This document shows positions 10,101 to 18,391 of a stretch of DNA of 64,000 bases, in pieces. Numbering within the stretch: the stretch's first letter is position 1; every line of letters begins with the position of its first letter. A program made the translations under genes and the position numbers. The DNA is from Streptomyces sp. SN-593 (GTDB lineage Bacteria; Actinomycetota; Actinomycetes; Streptomycetales; Streptomycetaceae): the NCBI RefSeq assembly GCF_016756395.1, contig NZ_AP018365.1, positions 5,893,001 through 5,957,000 on the forward strand, given 5' to 3'. The notes below the pieces were generated by a model that saw nothing but the letters and a program-made list of their open reading frames with translations, did no database searches and was not told the DNA's origin.

Positions 10101-13100
10101 GCCGGCGGCGCCGACCCGTACGAGCTGGCGCGGACGGCCGCCGCCGCGCTCGACGGCCGGCGGCTGCGGGTGGTGCTGGTCGGCAGGGACGGCGCGGAGC
10201 TCCAGGCGCAGGCCCGGCTGGCGGCGGGCGACCTGCCCGGCGCGCTCGCCCGGGGGGACGAGTGGGCGACCCCGGCCGGGTCGTTCTGCACGCCCCGGCC
10301 GATCGGTCCCGACGGCAAGGTCGCGCTGGTCTACCCGGGCGCGTTCAACAGCTACCCGGGGCTGGGCCAGGACTTCTTCCGCGCCTTCCCCGGCCTCCTC
10401 GACCGCTTCGAGGCCCAGGCCGACGAGCCGTCGCGGCTCTTCCGCGCCGAGCAGCTCTACCCGCGCACTCAGGTCGCGCCGCAGCGGCGCGACCTGATGC
10501 AACTGGAGACCCGGCTCGGCGACGACATCCCGTTCATGCTCGCCACCGGCACCAGCTTCGCCATCCTCTACACCGAACTGGTCCGCGACGTGCTCGGCGT
10601 CACCGCGCACGGCGGCTTCGGCTACAGCCTGGGCGAGAGCAGCATGCTCTTCGCCACCGGCGGCTGGCTGCCGGCCGGCCGCCGGGACGACCTGATCAGC
10701 GGCACCCCGATCTTCCGCGACCGGCTCTGCGGCCCGCGGCGCACGGTCCGCGAGCAGTGGGGGCTGCCGGACTCCACACCGGACAAGGACGTCTGGTCCA
10801 CCCATGTGCTGCTCTCCGCCGAGGAGCCGGTGCGCGAGGCGCTCGCCCGCCACGACCGGGTGCACCTCACCCACGTCAACACCCCCGGCGAGCTGGTGAT
10901 CGCCGGCGACCCGGCCCAGTGCGCGGCGCTGATCCGCGAGCTGGGATGCCCCGCGGCGCGCTCCCCGGTCAACGTCGTCATGCACAACCCGGTGGTGGAC
11001 GTCGAACTCGACGGCCTCGCCGGGCTCAACGACTACCCGACCGGCTCCATCGGCGACCTGGAGCTGTTCAGCGCCTACGACTACCAGGCGATCCGCGACC
11101 TGGACCGCGAACGGGTCTCCCGGCGGATCGCGCACACCCTGCGCTCGACGATCGACTTCCCGCGCCTGGTGCGCACCGCCTACGACCGCGGGTTCCGCTA
11201 CTTCCTGGAGGTCGGCCCCAGCGCGACCTGCTCCCGCTGGGTGCGCGACACGCTCGGGGACGCGCCGCACGTCGCCGCGTCGATCGACCGGCGCGGGGTG
11301 CCGGCCACGAAGTCCGTCGCCCAGATGGTCGCCCGGCTGGTCGGCCACGGCCTGCCGGTGGACCTCACCGCACTGCTCGGCCCGGAGGCCGGCCCGGACC
11401 GCGGCGCCGGGCGCCGTGCGGGCGCCCGCCGGTTCCGGGTGGGTGGCGGCGATCCGATGCCGACGCGGATCGCCCGCGGGGTCGCGGCGGCGCTGGCCGC
11501 CGCGACCCCGACCGCCCCGAGCCCCGCCGGAGCGCCCGCGGTGCCGGGCGTCCCGGCCCCCGCCGTGGCCGGCGCGGGGAGCGCGGCCGTCCCGGCGCCG
11601 CGCCCCTCCGGTGCGCGCGCCGCGGCCGGTACGCCGGCCCCGCACGGCGAGCCCGCCGTGGCCGCCGACCCCGGCGCGGCCGAGCAGACGGCCGCGCCCG
11701 CCGCCGGGCCGCTGCCGGCGCAGCTCCCGCCCACCGTTCCCGTCCTGTCCGCACCGCCGGAGGAGCCAGCGCTGATGCCTGCCGACCCGACCCTCGCCGA
11801 CCCGGAGGTCATCGCCTTCGACGGCGACCCGATCACCTTCCTGCCGTGGGCGCCCGCGGCACCGGCCGAGCCGGCGCCGTACGCGGCCGCCGCCGCGGCC
11901 GCCGCGGGGGGCGGGCGACCCGGCGCCCTGGCGCCCGCACCGGCCGCACCCGCACCCGCATCCGCGGCCGCCGCGGGCCCGGCGGCCGTGCCCGCCGTCC
12001 GGGAGGCCGCCGCGCCCGGCGCGGCGCCGGCCCGCACCGCCGCCGCCGGCCCGGCCCCGACACCCGCGGCCGGCCTGATCCGCGAGCTGCGCGCGCAGAT
12101 GCTCGCCACCCACACGGTGGTCATGGAGACCCAACGGGTACTCCAGTCGGCGACGTTGGACCGGGCCGAGGCGCTGCTCGACCCGGCCTCCTCCGCCGCT
12201 CCGGCCGCCCCCGTCCGGCCCGCGCCGCCGCGGCAGGCCGCGCCGCAGGCGGTGCCGCCGGCCCCGGTCCGCCGGTCCCTGCCCGCCGCCGCGTCCGCGC
12301 CCGTACCGGCGCTGCCGCCGGCCGGGTCCGCACCGGCACCGGCCGGGACCGCGCCGGCCGCGCCCGTGCCGCCGCCCGCTCCGGCTCCCGCCGGCGCCCC
12401 CGTCTCCGCGCCCGCCGCCGGCTCGCCGGCCCGGACCGGGGTGATCTGGGACGAGGCGGACCTGCTGGAGTTCGCCACCGGCTCCGTCGCCAAGGTCTTC
12501 GGCCCCGAGTTCGAGGTCATCGACTCCTACGCCAAGCGGGTGCGGCTGCCCGCGCAGCCGTATCACTTCGTCACGCGCGTCACCGCCCTGAAGGGCACCA
12601 CCGGCGTCTTCCAACCCGCCACCATCACCACCGAGTACGACGTGCCGGAGGACGCCTGGTACGCGGTCGACGGCGGGGTGCCGCCGGCCGTGACGGTCGA
12701 GGCGGGCCAGTGCGACCTGCTGCTCGTCAGCTACCTCGGCATCGACTTCCGCAACAAGGGCGAGCGGGTCTACCGGCTGCTCGACAGCTCGCTGATCTTC
12801 CGCGGCGGCCTGCCCCGCACCGGCCAGACCCTGCGCTACGACATCTCCATCGACCGCTTCGTCCACCAGGGCGACACCACCATCTTCTTCTTCAGCTACT
12901 TCTGCTACGCCGACGGCGAGCTGATCCTCGAACTCAAGGACGCCTGCGCCGGGTTCTTCAGCCAGCAGGAACTGGACACCCCGCTCGGCGTGGTGATCAC
13001 CGAGAAGGAGCGGGCCGCCCGCGCCGCCCTGCCCCGGGGCTACTTCAAGCCGCTGGCGTACACCGACAAGAACCACCTGACCACCGCCGACCTGGAGCTG

Positions 13101-14828
13101 CTCGCCCAGGGCCGGCCCGGCGACGTCTTCGGCCCGCACCACGCCCAGGCCCCGGGCATCAACCCGGCGCTGCGGCTGCCGGACGAGCGGCTGCGGATGG
13201 TCGACGACGTCACCGTCGACCGCACCGGCGGCCCGCGCGGCCTGGGCAAGCTGGTCGCCACCAAGCAACTCCAGCCGGACGCCTGGTACTTCGCGTGCCA
13301 CTTCCCCGACGACCCGGTGCTCGCCGGCTCGCTGGTGGCCGAGGGCGCCGTCCAACTGCTCCAGATCTACCTGCTGCACCAGGGCATGCACCTCACGCTG
13401 CCCGACGCCCGCTTCCAGACCATGACCGACCTGCGGATCGACGTGCAGGTGCGCGGCCAGATCACCCCCGCGCACAGCGAGATCCGCTACGAGGTCGAGG
13501 TGATGGAGCTGACCCTGCTGCCGCGCGCCTCGGTGGTCGCCGACATCCTGGTCTACCTCGGCGACAAGCCGGTGATCCGGATGCGCAACCTCGGCCTCCA
13601 GGTCCGCGAGAAGGAGGGCACCCCCTACCGCCCCGAGGTCGGCGGCTTCCCCGCGTTCCTCGGCCGCACCAACCGCTCCGGCGAGCCGGCGATGATCAAC
13701 GAGATGCACCTCGCACACGCCGCCAAGGGCGACCTCGGTGTCGCGATGGGCCCGGAGTTCGACATCTACCGCACCAGCCGGGCGCCGTACATCCCCAACG
13801 GGGACTTCCAGTTCGTGGACCGGGTGATGTCCCTGGAGGGCACCCGCGGCGACCTGAGCCCCGGCTCGGTGATGGTGTGCGAGTACGACTCGCCCGCCGA
13901 CGCCTGGTACTACCGGCAGAACTCCTCGCCGTACATGCCGAACTGCGTGTACATGGAGTCCTCGCTCCAGGCGGCCATCTTCCTCGGCTACTACCTCGGC
14001 GCCACGCTCGGCAAGCCGCAGGAGCAGTACGCGATCCGCAACCTCGACGGGCGCGCCACCCTGGTCAAGGACATCGACCTGCGCGGCAGGACGATCCGGC
14101 ACACCTCCAAGCTGCTGATGACCAGCGCGGTGTCCGGCGCGGTGCTGCAGAACTTCAGCTACGAACTGTCCGCCGACGGCGAGGTGTTCTACACCGGCGA
14201 GTCGCTCTTCGGCTACTTCAGCGCCGCCGCGCTGGCCAACCAGGCTGGGCTGGACAACGGCAGGTTCGTGCCGCCGTGGATCGAGCAGGAGCAGGTGCCC
14301 GCCGAGCGGGTCCGGGAGATCGCGCTGCCCGCCGGCGCGCCGGCCTTCTCCGACCCCACCGGCGGCGAACTGCACCTGCCCGCCGACAACTTCGCGCTGG
14401 TGGACCGGGTCGAGCTGGTCGCCGACGGTGGCCGCCACGGCGCCGGCTACGTGCACGGATACCGCCAGGTCCGCCCCGACGAGTGGTACTTCGACTGCCA
14501 CTTCCACCGCGACCCGGTGATGCCCGGCTCGCTCGGCGTGGAGGCGGTGCTCCAGGCGCTGCGGCTGTTCGTCATGGAGACCGGCCTCGCCGACGGCATC
14601 GAACAGCCCCGCTTCGCGATGGCCGAGGGCGTCGAGATGTCCTGGAAGTACCGCGGCCAGATCCTGCGGAACGACGGCGAGATGCAGTTCGACACGCACG
14701 TCAAGGAGGTGCGCCGCGAGGCGGACCGGCTGCTGGTGATCGCCGACGCGGACCTGTGGAAGCCGGGTCTGCGCATCTACGAACTCGTCGACGTGGCCAT
14801 CGAGGTCCGGCCCGGCGGCGGGGCCTGA
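7191..14828 (+). CDS. pfaC: PfaC-like PUFA/secondary-lipid synthase, KS-CLF-AT-DH-DH
   Basis: Second megasynthase, 2545 aa, supplying a second condensing pair, an acyltransferase and the dehydratases. The ATG at 7191 (MSKYAIVG) follows AGAAGGGA and starts right at the KS fold; an in-frame ATG at 7107 would add an unsupported leader. Domains: KS (residues 1-450; active Cys198 in AACSS, ECHATGT and GHL motifs); CLF (about 470-900), where SSDGSG at 677-682 replaces the Cys motif, as expected for a chain-length factor; AT (about 1040-1390, GYSLGE Ser1146); long Ala/Pro linker (about 1430-1750); then two double-hot-dog FabA-like DH units with HFPDDPVLAGS (His2037) and HFHRDPVMPGS (His2437). KS-CLF-AT-DH-DH matches myxobacterial Pfa3, but the C-terminal acylglycerolphosphate acyltransferase found there is absent, so product release must occur otherwise. 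No separate pfaB is present, since the AT is built in. Confidence 0.95.
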   Translation: MSKYAIVGLSCLLPGAETPEQFWQNLRSGTDSRTDGGEEVFGPAPAAGDADPQHGIYCRRGGFVSDFRFDPTGYLLDPGHLSRLDRLFHWSLHVAREALRDTGHADRPATLARTGLILGNYSFPTPASTRVSVPLAQEAVLEGLRRSGLPELAGLGQGALTDPGGPAAEDLRVSGSPAGLAATALGLGGPRYALDAACSSALYALKLACDHLAAGQADLVLAGGVCAPEPTLIHLSFSDLRAYPRDGFSQPFDDRSGGILTGQGAGMVAVRRLADALRDGDRIYAVVDGIGLSNDGSGRHLLVPQGDGQLDSYELAYAGSGVDPAAIDYLECHATGTPIGDATEADSVAAFFGRHGKVPLIGSVKGNIGHLLTVAGLSSMLKVVLAMANGHIPPTIGVEQPVTSKDGAVGDGVLVRSGRPWPRGDGPRRAAVSAFGFGGTNAHVLLSEPGTADEPGAADDQDATVLPALDVVGLGAHFGAFDGVDAFERAVHAGADGLVPLPERRWRGLEQVTGGSLEQAAGVGPRDLPHGAFVDGVGIDPMDHKIPPADLRTYNLQHALATKVADEALHDAGFSRAVPKGRSAPDPRRIAVVVAMEIEPYTHARLTRYGLGGFLREQFAQAGLELTDEQRAALTAVGRDAVVDPIVANEVLSYIGNVMASRISSLWNLTGPSFTVSSDGSGTVEALEIARLLLLDPGIEAVLVGAVDLAGSAENLLLRPDVVEAAGLTFGEGARGRRIGEGAGAVVVTRSGESAGTVYARLDSIAVRHAAPAGGVLPEADAEPLAAAAAAALAGAGITAADVGYVEAHAGGTAVQDRAELAALARVYPSGGGSVALGSAKAQIGDAGCAAAMAGLIRTALCLHHGYLPGTSGWVRPAEDLDADFAASALYVPAESRPWLRTAKGARRYAAIDLIGAGGTHGHLVLSADTTRGAVAATDWQRAGGPLLLPLGADSAGELVASVERHRDLLAGGADPYELARTAAAALDGRRLRVVLVGRDGAELQAQARLAAGDLPGALARGDEWATPAGSFCTPRPIGPDGKVALVYPGAFNSYPGLGQDFFRAFPGLLDRFEAQADEPSRLFRAEQLYPRTQVAPQRRDLMQLETRLGDDIPFMLATGTSFAILYTELVRDVLGVTAHGGFGYSLGESSMLFATGGWLPAGRRDDLISGTPIFRDRLCGPRRTVREQWGLPDSTPDKDVWSTHVLLSAEEPVREALARHDRVHLTHVNTPGELVIAGDPAQCAALIRELGCPAARSPVNVVMHNPVVDVELDGLAGLNDYPTGSIGDLELFSAYDYQAIRDLDRERVSRRIAHTLRSTIDFPRLVRTAYDRGFRYFLEVGPSATCSRWVRDTLGDAPHVAASIDRRGVPATKSVAQMVARLVGHGLPVDLTALLGPEAGPDRGAGRRAGARRFRVGGGDPMPTRIARGVAAALAAATPTAPSPAGAPAVPGVPAPAVAGAGSAAVPAPRPSGARAAAGTPAPHGEPAVAADPGAAEQTAAPAAGPLPAQLPPTVPVLSAPPEEPALMPADPTLADPEVIAFDGDPITFLPWAPAAPAEPAPYAAAAAAAAGGGRPGALAPAPAAPAPASAAAAGPAAVPAVREAAAPGAAPARTAAAGPAPTPAAGLIRELRAQMLATHTVVMETQRVLQSATLDRAEALLDPASSAAPAAPVRPAPPRQAAPQAVPPAPVRRSLPAAASAPVPALPPAGSAPAPAGTAPAAPVPPPAPAPAGAPVSAPAAGSPARTGVIWDEADLLEFATGSVAKVFGPEFEVIDSYAKRVRLPAQPYHFVTRVTALKGTTGVFQPATITTEYDVPEDAWYAVDGGVPPAVTVEAGQCDLLLVSYLGIDFRNKGERVYRLLDSSLIFRGGLPRTGQTLRYDISIDRFVHQGDTTIFFFSYFCYADGELILELKDACAGFFSQQELDTPLGVVITEKERAARAALPRGYFKPLAYTDKNHLTTADLELLAQGRPGDVFGPHHAQAPGINPALRLPDERLRMVDDVTVDRTGGPRGLGKLVATKQLQPDAWYFACHFPDDPVLAGSLVAEGAVQLLQIYLLHQGMHLTLPDARFQTMTDLRIDVQVRGQITPAHSEIRYEVEVMELTLLPRASVVADILVYLGDKPVIRMRNLGLQVREKEGTPYRPEVGGFPAFLGRTNRSGEPAMINEMHLAHAAKGDLGVAMGPEFDIYRTSRAPYIPNGDFQFVDRVMSLEGTRGDLSPGSVMVCEYDSPADAWYYRQNSSPYMPNCVYMESSLQAAIFLGYYLGATLGKPQEQYAIRNLDGRATLVKDIDLRGRTIRHTSKLLMTSAVSGAVLQNFSYELSADGEVFYTGESLFGYFSAAALANQAGLDNGRFVPPWIEQEQVPAERVREIALPAGAPAFSDPTGGELHLPADNFALVDRVELVADGGRHGAGYVHGYRQVRPDEWYFDCHFHRDPVMPGSLGVEAVLQALRLFVMETGLADGIEQPRFAMAEGVEMSWKYRGQILRNDGEMQFDTHVKEVRREADRLLVIADADLWKPGLRIYELVDVAIEVRPGGGA

Positions 14829-14841
14829 CCACCCCGCCGCG

Positions 14842-14975
14842 CCGGCCCCGCCGCACCGGCCGTACCCGCCGGCCCCGCCGCACCGGCCGTACCCGCCGGC
14901 CCGACCGGCACCGGACCCGCCCCGCAGCGCCGGCCGCCCCCGCCGGCCCGATCCGTGCCGGCCCGATCCGTGCCG
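14842..14975 (+). repeat. Short tandem repeats (27-nt x2+, 15-nt x2) in the pfaC-pfaD gap
   Basis: The 195-nt gap between pfaC and pfaD is built of repeats: a 27-nt unit (CCGGCCCCGCCGCACCGGCC...) at 14842-14868 and 14869-14895 with a partial third copy, then a 15-nt unit (GCCCGATCCGTGCCG) at 14946-14960 and 14961-14975. The frame stays open upstream of the chosen pfaD start, but the encoded peptide would be repetitive Pro/Arg, so I treat this as non-coding leader. Confidence 0.8.
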
Positions 14976-15023
14976 GACCCGCCCCCGCCGGGCACCGCCC
15001 GCACCGCCCGAGGAGCCCCTCCG

Positions 15024-16688
15024 ATGGACAACCGACCTCCCATGGAGAACCGAACACCCATGGACCACCGCGACATCCCGCTCCGCTGGCACGGCGAGCG
15101 GCACCCGAGCACCGACTCGGCCGGCATCTACCAGGCACTGGCCGACCTCGACGAGCAGTGCAGCATCGTCCTCACCCCCGACGGTATCGGCGCGGTCTCC
15201 GGCGGCTCGGCGACGGCCGGCGGCGCCGGCCTGCCGCTGCTCGCCTCCGTCCCGCCGCTGCCGCCGCACCGGCTCGGTTCGGCCGCCTTCCGGACCGCGC
15301 ACGGCGTCCGACTGCCCTACATGGCCGGCGCGATGGCCGGCGGCATCGCCTCCGCCGACATGGTCGTCGCACTGGCCCGGGAGGGCTTCCTCGCCTCCTT
15401 CGGCGCGGCCGGGCTGCTGCCCGAGACCATCGAGAAGGCGCTGTACCGGTTCGCCGCCGAGATCCCCGGACTGCCCTACGCCGTCAACCTGATCCACAGC
15501 CCCAGCGAGGACCGGCTGGAGCGGGAGGCGGTGGAGCTGTTCCTGCGGCACGGCGTGCGCTGCGTCGAGGCGTCGGCCTTCATGGGCCTGACCCCGCACG
15601 TGGTGCGCTACCGGCTGGCCGGGCTGCGCCGCGGCCCCGGCGGCCAGGTCGTCGCCGAGAACCGGCTGATCGCCAAGGTCTCCCGGCCGGAGACCGCCGA
15701 GCGGTTCATGCGCCCCGCGCCGGCCGCGCTCGTCAGCTCCCTGGTCGAACAGGGCCTGGTCACCCCGGAGCAGGCCGCGCTCGCCCACCACGTGCCGCTC
15801 GCCGACGACATCACCGTCGAGGCCGACTCCGGCGGCCACACCGACCGCCGCCCGCTGCCCGCGCTGCTGCCGACCATCCTGCGGCTGCGCGACGCCGTCC
15901 AGCACGAGCACCGCTACCCGGTTCCGATCAGGATCGGCGCGGCCGGCGGGATCGGCACCCCGGACGCGGTCGCCGCGACCTTCGCGATGGGCGCCGCCTA
16001 CGTGGTGACCGGCTCGGTGAACCAGTCGTGCCTGGAGTCCGGGGCGTCGCCGGCGGCCAAGGCGATGCTCGCCGAAGCGGGCATCGCCGACTGCGAGATG
16101 GCGCCCGCCGCCGACATGTTCGAGATGGGCGTCGAACTCCAGGTGCTCAAGAAGGGCACCCTCTTCCCGATGCGGGCCCGCCGCCTCTACCAGCTCTACC
16201 AGGCGCACGACGGGCTGGAGGCCCTGCCCGCGGCCGAGCGCGCCAAGCTGGAGCAGCAGGTCTTCCGCCGTCCGCTGGAGGACGTCTGGAACGACTGCGT
16301 CGGCTACTTCGAGCGGCGCGACCCCGAGCAGCTCACCCGCGCGGCAGGCAGCCCCAAGCGCAAGATGGCGCTGGTCTTCCGCTGGTACCTCGGGATGGCC
16401 TCGCGCTGGGCGGTCACCGGCGAACCGGACCGCGCCATGGACTACCAGATCTGGACCGGCCCGGCGATGGGCAGCTTCAACGACTGGACCACCGGCAGCT
16501 ACCTCAAGACCCCCGGCAACCGGCGGGTCACCGACGTCGCCCACCACCTGATGCGCGGCGCCGCCTTCCACACCCGGCTGGCACACCTGCGCACCGCCGG
16601 GGTGACGATCCCGCCCTCGGCCGGCGACTACCGCCCGGTCCCGCTGGACGCCCCCGTCCTCGGCTCCTCCCCGGCGGGCACCCGATGA
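15024..16688 (+). CDS. pfaD: PfaD-family trans-acting enoyl reductase
   Basis: Flavin-dependent enoyl reductase of the PfaD/nitronate-monooxygenase TIM-barrel family, 554 aa, which works in trans to saturate selected enoyl intermediates on the PfaA/PfaC complex. Family blocks visible: PYMAGAMAGGIASADMV near the N-terminus (flavin-barrel start), the 'GAAGL' loop, the HRYPVPIRIGAAGGIGTPDAV phosphate-binding region, VTGSVNQSCLESG, and a C-terminal AEMFEMGV-like and QIWTGPAMGSFNDW block characteristic of PfaD. The ATG at 15024 is preceded by AGGAG (15011-15015, 8-nt spacing); an upstream in-frame ATG at 14955 lies in repeat DNA. Its stop overlaps the next ATG (ATGA), so it is translationally coupled to the dehydrogenase gene. 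Confidence 0.95.
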   Translation: MDNRPPMENRTPMDHRDIPLRWHGERHPSTDSAGIYQALADLDEQCSIVLTPDGIGAVSGGSATAGGAGLPLLASVPPLPPHRLGSAAFRTAHGVRLPYMAGAMAGGIASADMVVALAREGFLASFGAAGLLPETIEKALYRFAAEIPGLPYAVNLIHSPSEDRLEREAVELFLRHGVRCVEASAFMGLTPHVVRYRLAGLRRGPGGQVVAENRLIAKVSRPETAERFMRPAPAALVSSLVEQGLVTPEQAALAHHVPLADDITVEADSGGHTDRRPLPALLPTILRLRDAVQHEHRYPVPIRIGAAGGIGTPDAVAATFAMGAAYVVTGSVNQSCLESGASPAAKAMLAEAGIADCEMAPAADMFEMGVELQVLKKGTLFPMRARRLYQLYQAHDGLEALPAAERAKLEQQVFRRPLEDVWNDCVGYFERRDPEQLTRAAGSPKRKMALVFRWYLGMASRWAVTGEPDRAMDYQIWTGPAMGSFNDWTTGSYLKTPGNRRVTDVAHHLMRGAAFHTRLAHLRTAGVTIPPSAGDYRPVPLDAPVLGSSPAGTR

Positions 16689-18391
16689 CGACCGTCGCGG
16701 CCAGGCCGCTCACCCCCGAGGCGCTGGAACTCCTGCTCGGCGACCCGTCCGACCCCGCCAACCCCTACGGCTTCGCGGCCGCCGTGGACCGCGACGAGCA
16801 CGACGCCTTCCCCGACGCGCTCTGCGACGCGCTGCGCTCGGCCGGATTCCACCTCAACTACCTGCCCCGGCAGTGGGGCGGCGGCTTCGAGTCCTTCGAC
16901 CGCAGCCTGACCCTGGTGCGCGCCGCGGCCCGCCGCGACGTCAACGTGATGCCCGGCACCATGTTCAGCATCATCGCCGCGACCTGCCTGCAACTGCACG
17001 GCAGCCCGGAGCAGCAGCGCAGGGCCGCGGAGATCCTGCGCCGCGGCGGCGCCGTCGCCTTCGCGATGACCGAGGCCGACCACGGCAGCGACCTGCTCGC
17101 CAACGAGGTGCGCCTGACGCCGGACGGCCTGCTCTACGGCGAGAAGTGGATGGTCGGCCTGGGACTGCGCTGCGACGCGGTCTACGTCGTCGCCCGCACC
17201 GGCGAGCGCGGGCCCGGTGCCTTCACCGCGGTGCTGCTCGACCTGGCGGACACCCCCGGCACGCAGTTGTCCAGGGACCCCGCCCCCCGCACCGGCGGCA
17301 TGCGCGGCATCGACTTCGCCTACCTGCGCTTCACCGGACTGCCGGTGCCCGAGGAGGCACTCGTCGGCCGGCGCGGCGAGGCGCTGGAGATGGCGGTCAA
17401 GGCCCAGCAGGCGGTCCGGCTGATGAGCATGGCCGGCAGCCTGGGCTGCGCCGACACCGCGCTGCGGCTGAGCCTGGACTTCGCCGCGTCCCGCCGGGTC
17501 GGCCGCACCACGCTCACCCGGGCGCCGCACTCCCGCCGCGAGCTCGCCGTCGCCTCGGCCGCGCTGCTCGCCGCCGACGCGGTCGCGCTGGCGGCGGCGC
17601 GCGGCGTCCACGTGGTGCCCGAGGCGTTCAGCGTGTGGGGGCTCACCGCCAAGCACGTGGTGGCCGACGCCTCCGACGACCTGATCCGGCGCTGCGGAGG
17701 GGTGCTGGCCACCCGCTCGGTGCTGCGCGACGGGCTGTTCCAGAAGCTCCAGCGCGACTCCGCGGTGGTCCGGGTGATCGACGCCAGCGCGCTGGCCAAC
17801 CTCCGTTCGTACGCGGGCCAGTTGCCCACGGTGATCGAGGAGCGGGTGCCGGCGGCCCCGGCGGCGCTGCGCAGCGTCTTCGCGCTCGACGCGGAACTGC
17901 CGCCCTACGAGCCCGCCCGGCTGGACCTGTTCACCCGCGGCCTGGACCCGGTGCTCGCCGGACTGCCGCCGGCGGTCGCGTCGCTGACCGAGGCGCTCAC
18001 CGACGACGCCGAGGCCGGCGAGCTGGCCGACCTGCTGACCGAGGCGGTGGACGGCCTCGGCGCGCAGGCCGCCGAGGCGCGGCGCCCCGGTGCCGACCCC
18101 AACGCCCTGGTCGACCTCGCCGAGCGGTACGCCTGGCTGCACGCCGCGGCGGCCTGCGTCCACCTGTGGTCGGCCAACCGCGACACCTCGCTGTACGGCA
18201 CCGAGCCCGGTTCCACCGGCTGGCTGGGCGCCGCGCTCGCCTACCTGCTCGCCCGCGCCGACGGCACCGACCCCCGCCGCCGCGCGTCCGCGCTGCTGCC
18301 CGCGCTCGACGTCGTGACCGCGCTGCGCGACGACGACCGGCTGTTCACCGCCCTGCCCGTCCAACTGGCCGTAACCCGCGAGGAGTCCTGA
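16685..18391 (+). CDS. Acyl-CoA dehydrogenase-like flavoprotein 1 (Asp at catalytic Glu site)
   Basis: 568-aa acyl-CoA dehydrogenase family protein, predicted to bind FAD and introduce or remove an alpha,beta double bond in a thioester. Visible: N-terminal helical domain; FAMTEADHGSDLLAN (FAD/substrate beta-domain, near residues 125-140); EKWMVG; the MAVKAQQAVRL helix; and a C-terminal extension of about 190 residues beyond the usual 380-residue core. The catalytic base of most ACADs is Glu in a YEGT-like loop; the corresponding loop here reads RVIDAS with Asp366. It overlaps pfaD by 4 nt and the next gene by 1 nt (TGATG). The location suggests it acts on the Pfa product or its ACP/CoA ester rather than in beta-oxidation. 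It is a clear paralogue of the next gene. Confidence 0.88.
   Translation: MTTVAARPLTPEALELLLGDPSDPANPYGFAAAVDRDEHDAFPDALCDALRSAGFHLNYLPRQWGGGFESFDRSLTLVRAAARRDVNVMPGTMFSIIAATCLQLHGSPEQQRRAAEILRRGGAVAFAMTEADHGSDLLANEVRLTPDGLLYGEKWMVGLGLRCDAVYVVARTGERGPGAFTAVLLDLADTPGTQLSRDPAPRTGGMRGIDFAYLRFTGLPVPEEALVGRRGEALEMAVKAQQAVRLMSMAGSLGCADTALRLSLDFAASRRVGRTTLTRAPHSRRELAVASAALLAADAVALAAARGVHVVPEAFSVWGLTAKHVVADASDDLIRRCGGVLATRSVLRDGLFQKLQRDSAVVRVIDASALANLRSYAGQLPTVIEERVPAAPAALRSVFALDAELPPYEPARLDLFTRGLDPVLAGLPPAVASLTEALTDDAEAGELADLLTEAVDGLGAQAAEARRPGADPNALVDLAERYAWLHAAAACVHLWSANRDTSLYGTEPGSTGWLGAALAYLLARADGTDPRRRASALLPALDVVTALRDDDRLFTALPVQLAVTREES

Noticed and set aside
7077..16586. A 3169-residue minus-strand open frame opposite pfaC/pfaD
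   Set aside because: It is antisense to unambiguous megasynthase domains; composition is Gly/Arg/Val/His low complexity with no domain or ribosome site. It is a by-product of GC bias.
8183..16690. A long plus-strand Arg/Ala/Pro frame running across pfaC and pfaD into the first ACAD frame
   Set aside because: Only the last part (from 16685) is a real gene; the upstream extension is an out-of-frame shadow of pfaC and pfaD.
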